Assembly: GCF_000620045.1 (NCBI RefSeq)
Contig: NZ_KK211060.1
Span: forward strand, 54,994-118,993
Length of the DNA stretch: 64,000 nt
Source of the DNA: Halomonas halodenitrificans DSM 735
Lineage (GTDB): Bacteria > Pseudomonadota > Gammaproteobacteria > Pseudomonadales > Halomonadaceae
Reading direction: 5' to 3'
Positions within the stretch are counted from its first letter, which is position 1; every line of letters begins with the position of its first letter. The position numbers were made by a program, and so were the translations under genes. Below are positions 29,255-38,804 of this stretch, piece after piece. The notes beneath the pieces were generated by a model. The model was not told the DNA's origin and ran no database searches. It saw nothing but the letters and a program-made list of their open reading frames with translations.

Positions 29255-29716
29255 ATGAGCGACAAGATGAACGTCGAGAGCTTCAACCTGGATCACACCA
29301 AGGTAAAGGCTCCCTATGTGCGCCTGGCGGATATCAAGACCGGCGAGCATGGCGACACCATCCACAAGTACGACATGCGCATCTGCCAGCCCAACCAGGA
29401 CCATATGGAGATGCCCGGCCTGCACTCCCTGGAGCACCTGATGGCGGAGCTGTCGCGCAACCACTCCGACAAGGTGGTCGATATCAGTCCCATGGGCTGC
29501 CAGACCGGCTTCTACGTGGCGATGATCAACCACGACGACTACGAGGGCGTGCTCGAGCTGCTCGAGAACACCCTCGAGGATGTGCTCGAGGCCAGCGAAG
29601 TGCCGGCCTGCAACGAAATGCAGTGCGGCTGGGCCGCCAGCCACAGCCTCGAGGGCGCCAAGCAGATCGCCCGGGGCTTTTTGGCCAAGCGCAACGAATG
29701 GACGGAAATCTTCTAA
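29255..29716 (+). CDS. luxS: S-ribosylhomocysteine lyase (autoinducer-2 synthase)
   Basis: Splits S-ribosylhomocysteine to homocysteine and DPD, the autoinducer-2 precursor, in the activated methyl cycle. 153 residues with the metal ligands HSLEH (H54, H58 type) and Cys in [11 protein letters not shown], plus the N-terminal [12 protein letters not shown]. The ATG at 29255 has TGAGG eight bases upstream; a TTG just before it is less likely. Its stop overlaps the mtn start (TAATG), so the two successive enzymes of the pathway are coupled. Confidence 0.97.
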   Translation: MSDKMNVESFNLDHTKVKAPYVRLADIKTGEHGDTIHKYDMRICQPNQDHMEMPGLHSLEHLMAELSRNHSDKVVDISPMGCQTGFYVAMINHDDYEGVLELLENTLEDVLEASEVPACNEMQCGWAASHSLEGAKQIARGFLAKRNEWTEIF

Positions 29717-30450
29717 TGCAGCGCATCGGCATCATCGGCGCCATGCCCCAGGAAGTGGCGCGCCTCGCCTCCCTGCTCGAGGGGGGCGAGACACACACCC
29801 ATGTCGGCATCACCTTCTACAGCGGCAGGCTGCACGGCGTCGAGGTCGTGGTCCTCCAGTCGGGGATCGGCAAGGTCAACGCCGCCGTCGGCACCACCCT
29901 GCTGCTGGACATGTACCAGCCGGACGTGGTCATCAATACCGGTTCCGCCGGCGGCTTCGGCGAGGGACTCGAGATCGGCGATATCGTGGTCTCGAGCGAG
30001 GTTCGCCACCACGACGTGGATGCCGTGGTGTTCGGCTACGAGCACGGTCAGGTCCCCAACATGCCGGCGGCCTATATGCCCGACGCGCGACTGGTGGATC
30101 TCGCCCGGGAATGCGTGGAGGCCCTGGGCGAGGTCCGGGTCGTGGAGGGGCTGATCGCCACCGGCGATGTCTTCATGGCCTGCCCCAACCTGGTGGCCCA
30201 GACCCGTCAGCGCTTCCCCACCATGCTCGCCGCCGAGATGGAGGCCGCGGCCATCGCCCAGACCTGCCATCTCTATGGCTGCCCCTTCGTGGTGATCCGC
30301 GCCCTCTCCGACATTCCCGATGCGGGCGACAACCATCTCTCCTTCGAGGAATTCCTGGAGAAGGCCGCCCTGCACTCCTCCCGCATGATCGAGGCAATGG
30401 TCGCCCGCCTGGGCGACCGGCAGCGTGAAACCGTGGCACAGCCCGCCTGA
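29716..30450 (+). CDS. mtn: 5'-methylthioadenosine/S-adenosylhomocysteine nucleosidase
   Basis: Removes adenine from MTA and SAH, giving the substrate of LuxS. 244 residues with IGIIGAMPQEV at the start, the substrate loop EMEAAAIAQTC and the catalytic Asp in RALSDIPDAG. The start ATG shares its A with the luxS stop. Convergent with pyrC; a CCGGCG/CGCCGG hairpin at 30459-30476 lies across the junction. Confidence 0.96.
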   Translation: MQRIGIIGAMPQEVARLASLLEGGETHTHVGITFYSGRLHGVEVVVLQSGIGKVNAAVGTTLLLDMYQPDVVINTGSAGGFGEGLEIGDIVVSSEVRHHDVDAVVFGYEHGQVPNMPAAYMPDARLVDLARECVEALGEVRVVEGLIATGDVFMACPNLVAQTRQRFPTMLAAEMEAAAIAQTCHLYGCPFVVIRALSDIPDAGDNHLSFEEFLEKAALHSSRMIEAMVARLGDRQRETVAQPA

Positions 30451-30465
30451 CGCCTTCACCGGCGC

Positions 30466-31506
30466 CTATTCGCCGGCCAACGCCCACTCCAGGGTCTCGC
30501 CGGCCATCAGCGGCACAATGCGCGCCCCGCCGGCGTAGGGCAGCGATTCGGGGAGGCGCCGGGCGTCGCGCACCAGGGTAATGGTGTCGGCGTTGCGGGG
30601 CAGCCCGTAGAAATCCGGCCCATGGTGGCTGGCGAAGCCTTCCAGGCGGTCCAGGGCGCCGGCCTGCTCGAAGGCGGTGGCGTAATACTCGATCGCCGCC
30701 GGGGCGGTGTAGGCCCCGGCGCAGCCACAGGCGCTCTCCTTGTCACCCTGGGCGTGTGGGGCGCTGTCGGTCCCCAGGAAGAACTTCGGACTGCCCGAGG
30801 TGGCCGCCGCCAGCAGCGCCTCGCGATGCCGCTCGCGCTTGAGGATGGGCAGGCAGTAGTAGTGCGGGCGAATGCCGCCCACCAGCATATGGTTACGATT
30901 GAACAGCAGGTGGTGGGCGGTGATGGTCGCGCCCACATTGGCCGGTGCGGCGGCCACAAATTCGGCCGCCTCGGCCGTGGTGATATGCTCGAAGACCACC
31001 TTGAGGGTCGGGTGGCGCTCCAGCAGGGGCTTGAGCACCCGCTCGATAAACACCGCCTCACGATCGAAGATATCGATCTCGGCGTCGGTCACCTCGCCGT
31101 GCATCAGCAGCGGGATGCCGAGCCTTGCCATGGCGGCGACCGCGGCATCGCAGTGCGCCAGGTCGGTCACGCCCGAGGCGGAGTTGGTGGTGGCGCCGGC
31201 GGGATACAGCTTGACCGCCTGCACCAGGCCGCTGGCATGGGCGCGCTCGATTTCCTCGGCGGGGGTGTTATCGGTGAGATAGAGCGTCATCAGCGGCTCG
31301 AAGCGGCTGCCCGCGGGCAGCGCCGCCAGGATCCGCTCGCGGTAAGCCAGGGCCTGCTCGGTGGTGGTCACCGGCGGCTTGAGATTGGGCATGATGATGG
31401 CGCGGCCCATCTGTCGGGCCGAGGCCTCGACCACGGCGGACAACACCGCGTCGTCGCGCAGGTGGAGGTGCCAGTCGTCGGGGCGAGTCAGGGTCAAGGT
31501 AGTCAC
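30466..31506 (-). CDS. pyrC: Dihydroorotase
   Basis: Closes carbamoyl-aspartate to dihydroorotate in pyrimidine synthesis. 346 residues, PyrC type. Metal motif DDWHLHLRD at the N-terminus, the carboxylated Lys in [11 protein letters not shown], His in LLMHGEV and Asp in FLGTDSAPH. The start is a GTG with CAGGAACCGCC upstream. Confidence 0.96.
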   Translation of the reverse strand: MTTLTLTRPDDWHLHLRDDAVLSAVVEASARQMGRAIIMPNLKPPVTTTEQALAYRERILAALPAGSRFEPLMTLYLTDNTPAEEIERAHASGLVQAVKLYPAGATTNSASGVTDLAHCDAAVAAMARLGIPLLMHGEVTDAEIDIFDREAVFIERVLKPLLERHPTLKVVFEHITTAEAAEFVAAAPANVGATITAHHLLFNRNHMLVGGIRPHYYCLPILKRERHREALLAAATSGSPKFFLGTDSAPHAQGDKESACGCAGAYTAPAAIEYYATAFEQAGALDRLEGFASHHGPDFYGLPRNADTITLVRDARRLPESLPYAGGARIVPLMAGETLEWALAGE

Positions 31507-31656
31507 GGCGGTTCCTGTCGTGGCGGTTCGGTCGATGTGGCGCCAGTATACCGAATGCCGCCTGCCTGAGCAGAGCCCGGCGACCCGATTTCACGGCACC
31601 CCAGGCCACATCGTCTGATAACATGCCGACATTGCCCTTGCACCGGACCCCTTGTG

Positions 31657-32553
31657 ATGCCCGATTCACTGGAACGCAGCCCGCTGCGCGCCGACCTGCT
31701 GCTGCTCACCGTCACCCTGCTCGCCGGCGCCGGCTGGATCTTCTCCAAGGAGGCCCTCGGCGGCCTGCCGCCGCTGTTGTTCATGGGCACGCGCTTTTTG
31801 CTCGCCGGACTGATCCTGGCACTGTTTGCCTGGCCCGCCCTGCGCCAGCTGAGTCGACGCGACCTGGCCGCTGGCGCCGGCGTAGGCCTGTTGTTCAGTG
31901 CGGCACTGGGCTTCTGGGTCATGGGGCTCTACCACTCCCGCCACCTTGGCGAGAGCGCCTTTATCAACAGCCTGGGCATCCTGCTGGTACCGGTCATGGC
32001 CCGCCTGCTGTTCGGCGACCGCCCGCCGCGCACCACCTGGATCGCGCTGCCCGTCGCATTGGTCGGCTTCGCCCTGCTGTCTCTCAATGCCGGCCTGCGC
32101 CTGGAGCCCAGCCAGTGGCTGATCGCTACCTCGGCGCTGCTCTTCTCGCTGCAGATCAATGCCAACACCCGGGTGGTACGCCACCTCCCCGCCCTGCCGC
32201 TCTCCGCCATCCAGCTTACCGTGGTGGGCATTCTGCTCAGCCTGGCCTCGGCGCTGATCGAGCCCTGGCCGGAACGGGTCGGCGGCGACATACTCGGTTG
32301 GCTGGCGGCCAGCATACTGCTCTCCAGCACCCTGCGCTTCTTCCTGCAGATCCACGCCCAGGGCCTCACCACCCCGAGCCATGCCGCCGTCATTCTGATG
32401 CTCGAAGCGGTCTGGACGGCACTGCTGGCCGCCGTCTGGTACGGCGAGACCATGACACTGCTGCAGCTGGCCGGCTGCTCGTTGATCTTCACCGCCCTGC
32501 TGATCAACCGCTGGTACTGGGTCCGCCAACTGATACTGCGCTTCGCCGGATAG
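31657..32553 (+). CDS. EamA/DMT-superfamily transporter
   Basis: Inner-membrane protein of 298 residues with about ten hydrophobic segments in two EamA halves. The second-half signature is in SHAAVILMLEAVWTALLAAVWYGE (about 245-268). The substrate is unknown; relatives export amino acids or metabolites. The ATG at 31657 is preferred over a GTG one codon upstream. No strong ribosome-binding site. Followed by a separate membrane-protein gene. Confidence 0.85.
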   Translation: MPDSLERSPLRADLLLLTVTLLAGAGWIFSKEALGGLPPLLFMGTRFLLAGLILALFAWPALRQLSRRDLAAGAGVGLLFSAALGFWVMGLYHSRHLGESAFINSLGILLVPVMARLLFGDRPPRTTWIALPVALVGFALLSLNAGLRLEPSQWLIATSALLFSLQINANTRVVRHLPALPLSAIQLTVVGILLSLASALIEPWPERVGGDILGWLAASILLSSTLRFFLQIHAQGLTTPSHAAVILMLEAVWTALLAAVWYGETMTLLQLAGCSLIFTALLINRWYWVRQLILRFAG

Positions 32554-32617
32554 CGCGAGCTCGCCAGGCAGCTAGAAAATCCCGTATCATGCGGCCAGTT
32601 TCCACGGGGGAGAGAGA

Positions 32618-33043
32618 ATGCCCAAGGTTCGCCACTACGCCGATCTGGCCGCTACCCTGGCCGGCCTGATGTGGCTGGTCGTGTACTGGTCCATCAGCCT
32701 GTCGGCCCAGCTGGGCAATCTACAGCCGACCATGGCGGCCCTGCTGCTGCTGGGCACCACCGTACTGGTCACCTTTGTGCACCGGCCAACCCGGGTGCTG
32801 CTGCGCCGCTACCACGTCAGGAAGCGGCGCACCGAGATGTGGATGCACATCCTGGCACTGCCGCTGTTTCTCGCCTTCCTGCTCGGCATTACCTTCGAGA
32901 TGATCGTCACCCCCCTCAACGGGGTTCAGAAGCTGCTGCTGTTCAATGTGATGGCCACCGCCGGCTGGCTGGTCTTCATCATCACCCTGGGGGTCAAGCT
33001 CGCCACCCACCAGATCAAGCAGCGCCGCAAGGCCCAGCACTAG
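32618..33043 (+). CDS. Four-helix membrane protein of unknown function
   Basis: 141 residues with four hydrophobic segments (about 9-30, 38-54, 75-96, 106-126) and positively charged loops (RRYHVRKRRTEMW in the middle, HQIKQRRKAQH at the end). ATG with GGGGGAGAGAG upstream. I do not recognise a family. It is convergent with dadA, with 24 bases between stops. Confidence 0.75.
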   Translation: MPKVRHYADLAATLAGLMWLVVYWSISLSAQLGNLQPTMAALLLLGTTVLVTFVHRPTRVLLRRYHVRKRRTEMWMHILALPLFLAFLLGITFEMIVTPLNGVQKLLLFNVMATAGWLVFIITLGVKLATHQIKQRRKAQH

Positions 33044-33067
33044 CCCCGGAGAGGGCCCCCGCTTCGA

Positions 33068-34312
33068 TCAGAAGCGCGTGGCGCTGAATGGTGCCATGTC
33101 CACCTCCGGGGTCTCGCCGGCCATCATCTGGCTCAGCAACAGCCCGGTCACCGGCCCCAGCGTAAAGCCCTGGTGGCCATGACCGATGGCCAGCCACATT
33201 CCGTCCTGCCCCGGAGCCGGCCCGATGATCGGCTTCATGTCCGGCAGGCAGGGGCGCGCCCCCTTCCAGGCTTCGGGGTCGCGGCGCTCTCCCAGCGGAT
33301 AGATCTTGCCGGCCGCCCGCTCCGCCGCCTTGAGCTGCTTGAACTTCGGGGGGGCGTCCAGGCCGGCAAGCTCGGCACCGGTGGTCAGGCGGATCCCCGC
33401 CCGCATCGGCTCGAGCAGGAAGCCGGTTTCGGCATCCATGATCCAGTGGTTGAGGTGGGCATTCTCATCGGCACTGGCGTAGTGCATGTGATAGCCGCGC
33501 TTGACGAACAGCGGTAACGAGATCCCCTGGCGCGAGAGCAGCTTATCGCTCCAGGGCCCCAGCGCCACGACCAGCTGGTCGGCCTCCAGGGACTCGCGGT
33601 CGGTCGTCACCTTCCATCCCTTGCCGCTCTTCTCGACTTCCTGGACTTCGGCCTTCAGGAAGCGACCGCCCTGCTGCTGAAAATTCTCGGCATAGGCCTG
33701 CACCAGCGCGCCGGGGTCGGCCACGGTCCAGGGCTGGGTCCAGTGGATGGCACCCTCAAGCCCCTTCTTGAGATGAGGTTCCTTGGCATAGAGGCCGGCG
33801 GCATCGAGCACCTCGAATTCGACCCCGTATCGATCATGGTTCTCGTGGGCCTCGGTGATACGCTCATCGAAGGCCTTCCGGGTGTGATAGAGCTCCAGCC
33901 AGCCGTCGCGGCGCACCAGGTGATCGGCGCCGGCGGCCTCGATCATCGGGGCATGGGTATCCAGGCAGCGCATGATCAGCGAGGCATACTGCGGCACGAT
34001 CTTCGCATAACGGGACTTGCCGGAGTTGATCCAGTACTGGAGCAGCGGGCTTGCCGCGCTGAACATGCCCCCCGGACGATAGCGAATGTCGACCTCACGG
34101 TTGGGAATCACGCGCAGCAGCGTGCCGAGATCCCGGGGAAAGGCATAGGGACGCACCGACTCACGCTGGATGATGCCGGCATTGCCGAAGGAGGTCTCGC
34201 GGCCGGGCTCACGGCGATCCACCAGCGTCACCGAATGCCCCTGGCGAACCAGATGCCAGGCCACCGATACGCCGACCATGCCGGCCCCCAGAACCACGAT
34301 TTCACGAGACAT
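33068..34312 (-). CDS. FAD-dependent D-amino acid dehydrogenase-like oxidoreductase
   Basis: DadA-like enzyme expected to oxidise D-amino acids and pass electrons to the membrane chain. 414 residues. N-terminal FAD-binding fold VVLGAGMVGVSVAWHL with acidic end LVDRREPG, the DadA-type ETSFGNAGII, and a C-terminal GHGHQGFTLGPVTGLL flavin motif. The ATG at 34312 follows GGGAGGTGTGGGTG. A perfect dyad lies 144-168 bases upstream. No racemase gene is adjacent, so the substrate stays open; DadA family members also include hydroxyproline and other D-amino acid oxidising forms. Confidence 0.88.
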   Translation of the reverse strand: MSREIVVLGAGMVGVSVAWHLVRQGHSVTLVDRREPGRETSFGNAGIIQRESVRPYAFPRDLGTLLRVIPNREVDIRYRPGGMFSAASPLLQYWINSGKSRYAKIVPQYASLIMRCLDTHAPMIEAAGADHLVRRDGWLELYHTRKAFDERITEAHENHDRYGVEFEVLDAAGLYAKEPHLKKGLEGAIHWTQPWTVADPGALVQAYAENFQQQGGRFLKAEVQEVEKSGKGWKVTTDRESLEADQLVVALGPWSDKLLSRQGISLPLFVKRGYHMHYASADENAHLNHWIMDAETGFLLEPMRAGIRLTTGAELAGLDAPPKFKQLKAAERAAGKIYPLGERRDPEAWKGARPCLPDMKPIIGPAPGQDGMWLAIGHGHQGFTLGPVTGLLLSQMMAGETPEVDMAPFSATRF

Positions 34313-34455
34313 CACCCACACCTCCCAGGAAAGAACGCAGGCCTCGCCACACGACGAGGCCTGCCACAACGATAGTCGCTCAAGCGCCGCCGGGTCGAAT
34401 ATCGCCCCGGCGGTCCATTACCAGAGGCATCATAACGCCTCGCGGTCAGATAATG

Positions 34456-34480
34456 ATGCCAAAAGAGCGCATTTTGGCAT
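34456..34480. promoter_or_regulatory. Perfect 9-bp dyad upstream of the dadA-like gene
   Basis: ATGCCAAAA-N7-TTTTGGCAT, exact in both arms, in an AT-rich part of the 273-base gap between the terB-like stop and the dadA-like start. It looks like an operator for a dimeric regulator. Lrp-type control of dadA is known, but this site does not fit the E. coli Lrp consensus well. Confidence 0.6.
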
Positions 34481-34585
34481 GGGTTATTCCTTATTTAACA
34501 CCCGGAATCAGGGTAATATTCCAACCAGGGACCGTTTTCTAGAACAGACATCAAGCGTGGCGCACCCCGTAAAAAAACCAAGGCC

Positions 34586-35041
34586 CTATAGCTGCTTTTG
34601 AGCCTTCAGCTTGGCGCGAATAAAGTCGGCGTGGCTGACGTAGAGCAGATCGGCCAGCTGACGGATGCGATGCTCCTCAAGATGATGACGCTCGCCATCG
34701 GCCAGTGCCAGGGCCCACATCATGCGCACCAGCTCACACCGCCGATCATAGGCATAATGCTCCTTGATCAGGCTGACGAACTGGTAGTGGTCCACGGCGG
34801 CGTCCACCTCCTGCTGGGCCAGGGTCATCAGCTCGTCGATGGCATCGTCACTCACGCTCAGGTGGCTGCGCAGCTGGCCACGCAGCGTGTTGAGCTCATC
34901 CGGGGTGACCGCATAATCGGCGCGCATCACCTCGCAGAGCAGCGCCGCCGCGGCGAGCTCCAGGCTCGGCGCCTGGCGCCCGCCCCCGCCGCCACTCTCC
35001 TCGAGCATCTCCTGAAAGAACCGCTGAATATTGGCTAGCAC
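34586..35041 (-). CDS. TerB-family (tellurite resistance TerB-like) protein
   Basis: 151 residues, all helical, with the two acidic metal-binding-like stretches typical of TerB folds (CEVMRADYAVTPDELNTL and MWALALADGERHHLEEHRI). A Gly-rich linker (GGGGGR) follows the first helix. The start is a GTG with AAGGAGTGTCAT. A role in metal or stress response is known for the fold only; no other ter genes are here. Confidence 0.85.
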   Translation of the reverse strand: MLANIQRFFQEMLEESGGGGGRQAPSLELAAAALLCEVMRADYAVTPDELNTLRGQLRSHLSVSDDAIDELMTLAQQEVDAAVDHYQFVSLIKEHYAYDRRCELVRMMWALALADGERHHLEEHRIRQLADLLYVSHADFIRAKLKAQKQL

Positions 35042-35104
35042 ATGACACTCCTTCGATGGCTTTCTGGGTGAGACTCACTCGGCTCCGGCGGGTTCATCAT
35101 CATT

Positions 35105-35138
35105 GGGGTCAGACCCCGTGGGGGTGGGGTCTGACCCC
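35105..35138. repeat. GGGGTC(A/T)GACCCC palindrome cluster 6
   Basis: A TCAGA-form unit at 35105-35117 and a TCTGA-form unit at 35126-35138, starts 21 bases apart. It lies 16 bases after the stop of the membrane protein at 35154-35663 (minus strand). Confidence 0.93.
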
Positions 35139-35153
35139 AAGGGCTACCAAGGG

Positions 35154-35663
35154 CTAGTCTCGGCAGCGCCAGCGGGCCAGCAGGGCGAGCAGGGCCAGGC
35201 CGCCGAGTATCGCCGCCGCCCAGCCCAGCCCCGTGACCGCCTGGCCAAAGGAGGCCGGCACTTGTGCCGGGCGATGCTGCAGCCCGAACCCCACCAGGCG
35301 CCCCAGAGCGTAAAGCATCAGGGCCAGGCTGGTGAGGGGAAGAAAGGTACGGCTCGCCGCCAGCCAGCGAGTCAGGGCCCAGGGTTCACTGGCGGACTTG
35401 GCCACCGGCTCGCGGGCGGGTGCCCGGCGCGGCGCCTCGGCCTTGGCGGCGGGTGCCTTGCTCGCAGGCTTCCTGGGCTGAGACTGCTTGGGCTGAGACT
35501 GCTTGGGCTGAGACTTGCGGGCGCGTGGCTTGACCTTCGTGGCACCCGAGGGGGAAGCGCCGCCCACCCAGCCCAGGGCCACTCGAACAAGACGCCACAG
35601 CGCCCAGCCCAGGGTAAAGCTAACCGAGAGGGCGAGGCCGCCCATCACCAGCACATACGCCAT
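35154..35663 (-). CDS. Membrane protein with a Lys/Pro/Ala-rich linker
   Basis: 169 residues from the ATG at 35663 (AAGGATCGCCA upstream): one N-terminal membrane segment, a basic linker at about 35-95 with PKQSQ repeats, then two further hydrophobic segments. The PKQSQ part comes from a 15-bp repeat (about 35477-35515) and is likely to vary in length. No family recognised. Followed by palindrome cluster 6. Confidence 0.65.
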   Translation of the reverse strand: MAYVLVMGGLALSVSFTLGWALWRLVRVALGWVGGASPSGATKVKPRARKSQPKQSQPKQSQPRKPASKAPAAKAEAPRRAPAREPVAKSASEPWALTRWLAASRTFLPLTSLALMLYALGRLVGFGLQHRPAQVPASFGQAVTGLGWAAAILGGLALLALLARWRCRD

Positions 35664-35839
35664 TGGCGATCCTTGTCGATTCACGAACCGGATATTGTGC
35701 CACAAGGCACGCCATGACTATCGCCGTTTGCGCCAGGTGATAGCGAAAGGCGCCGGGCCGCCTACCTCCTCGGGGAGATGGCCAAATCGGCGCACCGGAG
35801 TAGAATTATCGAACACCATTCTCGCCAACGGAGGGCGTC

Positions 35840-36286
35840 ATGACCGCGATCCTGCTGCTCCTGCATCTGCTGGGTGCCACCATCTGGACCGGCGGCCATC
35901 TGGTGCTCGCCGTCACCATCCTGCCCCGCGTGCTCAAGGACCGCGACGTCGCGTCCCTGCACTGGTTCGAGCAGGGCTACGAGCGGCTCGGCATGCCCGC
36001 GCTGCTGGTGCAGATCATCACCGGGCTGTGGCTGGCCTGGCAGAAGCTGCCCTCGCTTGCGCTCTGGTTCGACCCAGGCGCCGGGCCCATCGCCGAGCTT
36101 GTTCGCCTCAAGCTGATGCTGTTGCTGCTGACCATCCTGGTGGCCGCCCACGCCCGCTTTCGGGTCATTCCCCGACTCTCTCCCGCCACCCTGCCGCTGA
36201 TGGGCTGGCATATCGTCGCGATGACGCTGATCTCGGTGGCCTTCGTGGCCACCGGGCTATCGTTTCGGGTCAGCTGGGGGATCTAG
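35840..36286 (+). CDS. CopD-family (copper resistance D-like) membrane protein
   Basis: 148 residues, four membrane helices, with HLLGATIWTGGHLVLA in the first helix, a His/Gly pattern seen in CopD domains. No copC gene is next to it, so a role in copper uptake is only inferred from the family. ATG with CGGAGGGCGTC. Its last 30 bases overlap the end of the convergent lonB-like gene. Confidence 0.75.
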   Translation: MTAILLLLHLLGATIWTGGHLVLAVTILPRVLKDRDVASLHWFEQGYERLGMPALLVQIITGLWLAWQKLPSLALWFDPGAGPIAELVRLKLMLLLLTILVAAHARFRVIPRLSPATLPLMGWHIVAMTLISVAFVATGLSFRVSWGI

Positions 36287-38656
36287 GCCCACGGCACCGC
36301 CGGCGGCCTTCACGATCGACTGGAATGCCGCCAGGCGTGCCTGAACCCGGCCGTTGAGGCTCTCGGCAGGGAAGTTACCCGCCGTGTCGGCCTCGCCCGG
36401 GACGTCGCCGGTCAGCAGCTCCAGCGCCTCATCCACGTGGTACACCGCATAGAGGCGGAACGCATCCGCGGCTATCGCCTCGCGTACCTCCCGTTTGAGC
36501 ATCAGGTGCTCGACGTTGCTGGCCGGCAGGATCACCGCCTGGCCGGCGAGCGCCCCCCGATCACGACAGACATCGAAGAAGCCCTCGATCTTCTCGTTGA
36601 CGCCGCCCACCGCCTGCACCTCGCCGTGCTGGTTGATGGAGCCTGTCACCGCAAACGACTGGTCGAGCCCCTCGCGCACGATGGCGGATACCAGCGCGCA
36701 TACCTCGGCCACCGAGGCGCTGTCTCCGTCGATGCCGCCGTAGGACTGCTCGAAGGCGAGGCTCGCCGATAGCGAGAGCGTCGACTCCCGGGCATAGCGA
36801 CCGGCCAGGTAGCGCGACAGGATCATCACCGCCTTGGAGTGAATGCGACCACCCAGGCGGGCCTCGCGTTCGATATCCACCACCTGGCCGCTACCGGGCC
36901 TCGCCGTGGCGGTAATCCGGGTCGGCTGACCGAAGGCAAAATCCCCCACGGCGAGCACCGACAGCCCATTCACCTGGCCCACCACGCGTCCTTCGGTGGC
37001 GATCATTACCGCCCCGCGATCGATCTGCTCATGGCTACGCTCACGGATGCGCCCGGCCCGCCACTGCTGCTGAGCCACCGCCTTTTCCACGTGCTCCCGG
37101 GTGATCCGCTCGGAAGCCGCCTCCTTCGCCCAGTGCCCCGCTTCCAGCAGCAGATCATGCAGGTCGCGATGGCGCGCCGTCAGCCGCTGCTGGTCATCGG
37201 CCAGCCGGCCGGCACGCTCGATGGTCGCCGCCACGCCGCTGCGATCCAGGGGCGCCAGCGCGGCCTCCCGGGCCAGCGTGGCGATCACCCGCGCATAGAA
37301 GGCCAGGCTCTCCGCGTTGCGCTCGAGCGTATCTTCGAGGTCCACCTGCACCTTGAACAGTTCCAGAAACGCCGGGTCATGTTCGCAGAGCAGGTAGTAG
37401 AAGTGCCGTGCGCCGAGCAGCACGATCTTGACGTCCAGTGGAATCGGCTGGGGCTCCAGGCTGACGGTACTCATCATCCCGTAGGCCTGCTCCAGCGATT
37501 CGGTGCGGATCTCGCCGGCATGCAGCACTCGCTTGAGACTTTCCCAGGCGCCCGGCTGGGCCAGCAGGCCACGAATATCCAGGACCAGGTAGCCGCCGTT
37601 GGCACGATGCAGCGCCCCGGCGCGAATCAGCGAGAAATCGGTCAGCAGGGTGCCGTTGTGCACATGGTGCTCGATGCGCCCCACCAGATGCTGGTGACCC
37701 GGCAGGTCCTGGTAGATCACCGGCGCCCCATCGGTATCGGCATTGTCCACCAGCAGGTTGATAAAGAAGCGGCTGAAGATCGCCTCCGGCGGGACCTCGG
37801 GTTCATCGGCCAGAAACGCCTCCGCGTGCTGCAGGAGCGTCTCGCGAATCGCCGCCAGATGGGCCATCACCCCCGGCTGCTGCCGATAGCGCTCCTCGAG
37901 CTCCTCCAGGGGGGAATCAATGGCCGTCTGCAGTACCTCTTCATTGAGTCGCTGGACCTGCTCGCGCAGCTCCTTGGCGAGCTTGGGCATGCGGCGGATC
38001 GTCTGGGTAAGCTTGCGCCGCAGGATCTCCAGCGTGCGCTCGAGGCGCTCACGCTCTTCCCTGGGCAGCGTCTCGTAGTCTTCCGACGGGATCACCGTGT
38101 CGCTATCGCCGTCGGCGGGGGCGAAGGTAAAGCCGTTGGGCGTGGACAGCAGCAGCACACCCTGTTCGCGGGCCTCGCGACGCACCTGCTCGATGGCATC
38201 ACGCTGACGCTCGCCCATCGCCTGCTTCATCTCCTGCAGGCGATTCTGATACTCGTCGCGCTCGAACACCGCCGGAATGGCACTGCGCAGCTCATCCACC
38301 AGCGATTCGATATCCCGGCGCAGCCGACGCCCCTGCCCCGCCGCCAGGCTCAGGTAACGCGGCTTGGCGGGGTCCTCGACGTTGTAGAGGTAACACCAGT
38401 CCTGTGGCGTCGGCTCCTGACTCGAACGCTCCGTGAGATAACGCTCCACCAGGCGATGCTTGCCGTGTCCCGGTTGGCCGAGCACAAAGAGATTGAAGCC
38501 GTCTCTGCGAATGGCCGTGCCGAAGGCCAGCGCCTCCCGTGCCCGCCGATGCCCCCTGAGCAGGTCCAGGGACTCGAGTTCGCGGGAGTCCTCGAAGGGC
38601 AACGCCTCCTCCGGACATGCCTGAAACACCTGTGCAACGCCAAGCGGCTCGACCAT
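36257..38656 (-). CDS. LonB-like ATP-dependent protease (YcbZ type)
   Basis: 799-residue AAA+ protease of the bacterial Lon-related group, distinct from the Lon at 21.2 kb. Walker A-like GQPGHGKH near residue 60, long coiled-coil insertions, and a C-terminal S16 domain with catalytic Ser in DGDSASVAEVCALVSAI and Lys in GGVNEKIEGFFDVC. It has no N-terminal LON domain. ATG with AGAGGGACAT. Substrates unknown. It ends inside the copD-like gene on the other strand. Confidence 0.92.
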   Translation of the reverse strand: MVEPLGVAQVFQACPEEALPFEDSRELESLDLLRGHRRAREALAFGTAIRRDGFNLFVLGQPGHGKHRLVERYLTERSSQEPTPQDWCYLYNVEDPAKPRYLSLAAGQGRRLRRDIESLVDELRSAIPAVFERDEYQNRLQEMKQAMGERQRDAIEQVRREAREQGVLLLSTPNGFTFAPADGDSDTVIPSEDYETLPREERERLERTLEILRRKLTQTIRRMPKLAKELREQVQRLNEEVLQTAIDSPLEELEERYRQQPGVMAHLAAIRETLLQHAEAFLADEPEVPPEAIFSRFFINLLVDNADTDGAPVIYQDLPGHQHLVGRIEHHVHNGTLLTDFSLIRAGALHRANGGYLVLDIRGLLAQPGAWESLKRVLHAGEIRTESLEQAYGMMSTVSLEPQPIPLDVKIVLLGARHFYYLLCEHDPAFLELFKVQVDLEDTLERNAESLAFYARVIATLAREAALAPLDRSGVAATIERAGRLADDQQRLTARHRDLHDLLLEAGHWAKEAASERITREHVEKAVAQQQWRAGRIRERSHEQIDRGAVMIATEGRVVGQVNGLSVLAVGDFAFGQPTRITATARPGSGQVVDIEREARLGGRIHSKAVMILSRYLAGRYARESTLSLSASLAFEQSYGGIDGDSASVAEVCALVSAIVREGLDQSFAVTGSINQHGEVQAVGGVNEKIEGFFDVCRDRGALAGQAVILPASNVEHLMLKREVREAIAADAFRLYAVYHVDEALELLTGDVPGEADTAGNFPAESLNGRVQARLAAFQSIVKAAGGAVGLDPPADPKR

Positions 38657-38804
38657 ATGTCCCTCTTATCAAGGCCCGCGGTTGATATCTCTACCATGCC
38701 GCAGGATGGCCTAACCTGCCAGGGCACGAGCCAGGAATGGTAGGCTATTCGGGCTAGAGTTTTCGAAACGGCTATCGCCGCTACCACGACCAAGGAGGCC
38801 CAGC

